This document shows positions 17,807-20,994 of a DNA stretch of 20,994 nt, in pieces. Position numbers and translations under genes: made by a program. The notes beneath the pieces are model-generated. The model was not told the origin of the DNA and did no database searches. It saw only the letters and a program-made list of their open reading frames with translations. The stretch comes from Neonectria sp. B-13. Taxonomy: Eukaryota; Ascomycota; Sordariomycetes; Hypocreales; Nectriaceae. Numbering within the stretch: position 1 is the first letter of the stretch; every line of letters starts with the position of its first letter. The stretch is taken from NCBI GenBank assembly GCA_002682825.1, contig NOKP01000112.1, forward strand, positions 2,569-23,562, in the 5' to 3' direction.

Positions 17807-20483
17807 ATGTTCCGACAGAGGTAAGCATGCTGTGTCCTCTAGCAGCTTGCGACTGGAAGCGCATCCGGAAATGAGCCTCCAGGAGATTGCTCCAGGCGTC
17901 AAGCTCTCTTCTTTATTCATATAATGACATGATTAACCGTCCTATAGGACAAGCTCGGCAAAACCTGGGGATGACCTGCTGGCCAACTTCCGACAGCAGT
18001 TCCCCGAGGTGGCAGCCGTGAGCACCTCAACCACGGCCCGCGCGATATCTCAAACTACTGCGGCCGAGAATCCCATCTTCCAGACGCCACCACAACCTGA
18101 GAGGTATGCTCTTTGGGCCCACCACGATTTCGCATTCATGTCAATTCTCGGGACAGGCGCAGGGTATCATGATTGATGCTGTCGTCTGCCGTCCATCGTC
18201 TGCCATTGTACCGCTTCAGCTCTAGGACAGGTTTGCTGACTAGATCCCTCACATAGGGCCAAAGGCATTGCGCAAGAAGTCTTCCGCGACCAAGACCCGA
18301 CTCCTCGGGTCACGAATGGGCAGTGGAGGTTTACACCATCCCTCTTAGACCCTAACTCACTAATACCCTTTTTCAACTTTGCCAATGCCCCTCCTGGCTA
18401 TTACACGCCCACCCCAGGCGGTACCTACACTTTGCCCCACTCTCAGGCTGGCGACCTCCATACCCCCACGCTTGGCCTAGGAATGGGTCTTGGAACTTCG
18501 TTGTCAATGCCAACTTTGGGAGATGGGATACAACTTGGCCCAGGAACTGGAGTCGTGGATATGACTGGATTCCAAACATTGCAACCTTATCGGTTCCACC
18601 ACTTCACTCCATTCATCCAAGCGCCCCCTCCTCAGCCGGCTTTTGCACCATCTACTTTAGTTCATCAAAACCCCGCTTATGAGAACATGGACCAAGACAG
18701 CTCTCAGATGGAGACGGAAGCTCTAGAAGAGCCCGTGACATCGAGCGATTCCGCCGTTCAGAATCCACCGCCGGTGGTTGGACTCCCAACACGCCAGTTT
18801 CCTAGCACCCAGATACCTCATCCACTACCTGCGTCTGCAGAAAAGTTCCGATTTCATGCGACTCTCAATGCCCCAACCGCCATGATCAAGCATGCCGATG
18901 AAATCCCCATCACCTATCTCAACAAGGGACAAGCCTACTCATTGTCCATCGCCGATACCAATACAACGTTGCCTATAGTTCCTGGCACCAAGTACCGTAC
19001 CTTTGTACGGATTTCGTTTGAGGACGCCGAGCAGAGACAACGGCCAAGTGTCTGTTGGGGCCTTTGGAAGGAAGGCAGAGGGACCAACGAAGCGCATCAA
19101 AGAGGCGGGAAGCTCCAGGCAGTCGAGTATGTTGAGGCCGGACAACCCGCCGAAGGAGACGACAAGAAAACTCGTGTAGAGCTCGAGTCATCTTCATTTG
19201 ACGGCTTCTCTGTCACGTGGACGCCCAGGACTAATGGAGCCGCCGAATTCAGCATCGCAATGCGGTTCAACTTTCTATCCACCGACTTCAGTTATTCCAA
19301 AGGCGTCAAGGGCATTCCTGTGAGACTTTGCGCTAAGACCAATCCAGTCCAGTCCGATCCCGCTCTACCCGTTGCTGATGTCAATCCCGAGATATGCTTC
19401 TGCAAGGTCAAGCTCTTCCGAGACCATGGAGCCGAACGGAAGCTCACCAACGATGTTTCTCATGTTAAGAAATCTATCGACAAGCTCAAACAACAGATTG
19501 CGCAAGCTGAGAGCGGGATGAAAGACTTCGGCAAGCGGAAGCCTTCAAGCGCCTCCTCAAAGACAGCAGATATGCAGCGACCTGGAAAAGTCATAAAGCA
19601 CAAGCGGACATGGTCAATGTCCCCAACTAGCTCCTCTGGCGGTGGTGGAGGGCGCATGTCTTTGGAGGAAGACCTTCACTTCAAGCTTCAGACTCTTCAA
19701 GACATGGTCACAAGCACCCGGCCTGTCAGTGTTCTATTCATTAATGGCGAAGAGCTAGATGATCCCGATCTATATCCTGTCTCATTTTCCGGAGATGCCT
19801 TACCACTTGCCAATACCGAAGGACGAGATAGTCCGAACTGGCAGGCCAGGAGCGGTCGCAGCTCAATGACGGGTTCCATGATTTCTCCATCGCCCATTTC
19901 GCTATCTCTAGCATCACAAACCTCTGCCCTTAGTCCTGGCAGTCAATGGCAGAACTTTGACTTCGTCGCCGCTGGTGATACGTCACGCAAAGGCTCGGAT
20001 CAGCCAATGAAAGTCAACAAGGCGGACGATGACGGGAATCTCAGCGGGTGGATTGAGGCTCTTGGTGTAGACCTTTCATACCGACTCCTCCCAGAGCGCG
20101 GTCCCACGCCTGTGGCCTGCTTTTACGTCGTCCGCCGTAGCCAGCAACAACCCGACCAGAAAGAGTATCATAGGGCAATCTACTTGATGCAGCGAACGCT
20201 GAAGGAGTTGACCCATCGGATCGCAGATGAGTGGGGTATTGACATATCTCAGGTCACCCGTACGATCCATACAACTCAGAACGGGTTGGAGGTGGAAATG
20301 GACGACGATGTTGTTCGAGAACTAAAGGAAGGCCAAGACATGGCCCTGGAGATTGAGGAAACCGAGCAGTCTTTAGGGGTGAAACGAGAGTGGGAGATGA
20401 CCGTCGACTCAGTTGATGGCTCTCCCGTTATGGAATCCTCTGAGAAGGTAGCGGGCGGATTTGTCCTGCGACTCACTTTCTAA
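17807..20483 (+). CDS. CP2/grainyhead-like (LSF family) transcription factor
   Basis: Three exons, 17807-17820, 17948-18103 and 18257-20483, give 2397 nt and 798 residues, all splice phases agreeing. The N-terminus reads MFRQRTSSAKPGDDLLANFR, then FPEVAAVS. After a Pro/Gly-rich region the CP2 DNA-binding domain occupies about 252-460: EKFRFHATLNAP, YLNKGQAYSLSIADTN, YRTFVRISFEDAEQRQ, FDGFSVTWTP, VKGIPVRLCAKT, FCKVKLFRDHGAERK. A short helical segment (KKSIDKLKQQIAQAE) and a Ser/Gly linker follow. The C-terminus (about 670-770, FYVVRRSQQ through EIEETEQS) has the ubiquitin-like dimerisation character of the family. It should bind DNA in the nucleus as a dimer or higher oligomer. Relatives regulate cell-wall remodelling and conidial separation in Neurospora and epithelial barriers in animals. 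No damage is visible. Confidence 0.92.
17821..17947 (+). other. Intron 1 of the CP2-type gene (127 nt)
   Basis: Donor GAG|GTAAGC, branch site GATTAAC and acceptor CCTATAG|G. It splits an Arg codon (AG|G). The first exon is only 14 nt, yet it gives the family-like start MFRQR. Confidence 0.85.
18104..18256 (+). other. Intron 2 of the CP2-type gene (153 nt)
   Basis: Donor GAG|GTATGC, branch site TGCTGAC and acceptor CACATAG|G. It again splits AG|G (Arg) and continues AKGIAQEVFRDQDPTPRV in the frame of the DNA-binding domain. Confidence 0.88.
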
Positions 20484-20574
20484 TCACTTATTTCTTTTCA
20501 TTCCCCTGGTGATGGGATGGGGCTGTGGCAGACGAGCACCGAGGTCTAGACTGGGACATGTATTTGCTATGTTG

Positions 20575-20776
20575 GTGTTGAGATCCGTTGTTTGACGGAT
20601 CAATGGCTATTCCGATCCATTGGTGGCTAGGATGTGAATGTTCTTCTTGTCAGTAGCTTCCGCTGGGTAGCGCTAGTTTTCTTCTTCTTTAACCAATACA
20701 ACGTGCACATTTCAACAGGTTATGAGCCCGGAAAGCCATCTTACAGTTGAGTATCCTCTTGATCATGATTTCCAAT
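20575..20776. repeat. First copy of a ~200-bp direct repeat
   Basis: Runs from GTGTTGAGATCC to GATTTCCAAT, downstream of the CP2 gene and probably in its 3' UTR or terminator. It is nearly identical to 20795-20994; the only difference I see is in the loop of a hairpin (TGTTTG here, TGTC in the other). Confidence 0.95.
20582..20601. terminator. Stem-loop downstream of the CP2-type gene
   Basis: GATCCGT-TGTTTG-ACGGATC is a perfect 7-bp stem. A second pairing, CAATGG with CCATTG, follows about 10 nt later. About 100 bp past the stop codon, this could be a 3' UTR structure; a role in transcript ending is inference. Confidence 0.4.
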
Positions 20777-20793
20777 ATAACTCGAGGTCTAAT

Positions 20794-20794
20794 N
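20794..20794. other. Ambiguous base N (assembly join)
   Basis: A single N lies exactly between the region after copy 1 of the direct repeat and the start of copy 2. This is what an unresolved contig overlap looks like. Confidence 0.85.
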
Positions 20795-20994
20795 GTGTTG
20801 AGATCCGTTGTCACGGATCAATGGCTATTCCGATCCATTGGTGGCTAGGATGTGAATGTTCTTCTTGTCAGTAGCTTCCGCTGGGTAGCGCTAGTTTTCT
20901 TCTTCTTTAACCAATACAACGTGCACATTTCAACAGGTTATGAGCCCGGAAAGCCATCTTACAGTTGAGTATCCTCTTGATCATGATTTCCAAT
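20795..20994. repeat. Second copy of the ~200-bp direct repeat
   Basis: Repeats 20575-20776 with a 2-nt shorter hairpin loop (20802-20819, stem intact). It ends at the window edge at the same point as copy 1 before its extra tail. Confidence 0.95.

Overview
The window is nuclear DNA of a filamentous ascomycete (Pezizomycotina; a sordariomycete is my best guess but is not proven). The evidence is short 50-150 nt introns with GTAWGT-type donors and CTAAC/CTGAC branch sites, a fungal Zn2Cys6 regulator, a fungal CP2/grainyhead-type factor, and fungal transposons. There are no bacterial operons, and no tRNA or rRNA genes that I can see.

Layout. 1-1680: AT-rich, no recognisable gene, two small 17-nt-period repeats. 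1681-2666 (-): two-exon short-chain dehydrogenase. 3040-4669 (+): Zn2Cys6 transcription factor, divergent from the dehydrogenase across about 370 bp; its linker contains an unresolved change of frame. 4641-8476 (-): decayed Helitron-type rolling-circle transposon (HUH Rep plus Pif1-like helicase) with an unrelated-looking N-terminal segment fused in frame, hairpins at its 3' side and a (TGA)12 microsatellite at its other edge. 8899-9218 (+): 3' tail of a Tad-like LINE. 9219-12460: over 3 kb with no convincing gene. 12461-12730 (+): small CxxC/CxxC protein. 14050-14947 (-): broken CorA-type Mg2+ transporter gene, truncated before the membrane segments. 15697-17315 (-): piggyBac-type element with recognisable inverted repeats and TTAA/TTGA flanks but a ruined transposase. 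17807-20483 (+): an apparently intact three-exon CP2/grainyhead-like transcription factor gene. 20575-20994: a ~200 bp direct duplication separated by a single N, probably an assembly join.

Biology. Three genes look functional: the dehydrogenase, the small CxxC protein and the CP2 factor. The Zn2Cys6 gene may be functional if an intron removes the frame change. The dehydrogenase/regulator pair could be a small metabolic module or the edge of a cluster, but no biosynthetic backbone enzyme is present. The rest is a graveyard of transposons and a pseudogene. Seven premature stops in these unrelated sequences are TAG/TAA codons; where the ancestral codon can be guessed, a single C-to-T change in a CpA context explains it, the signature of mild repeat-induced point mutation (RIP). 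Small indels account for most other damage. I found no convincing new defence or biosynthetic system. The most unusual items are the in-frame chimera at the start of the Helitron gene, the helicase missing its central motifs, and the hidden CorA pseudogene.
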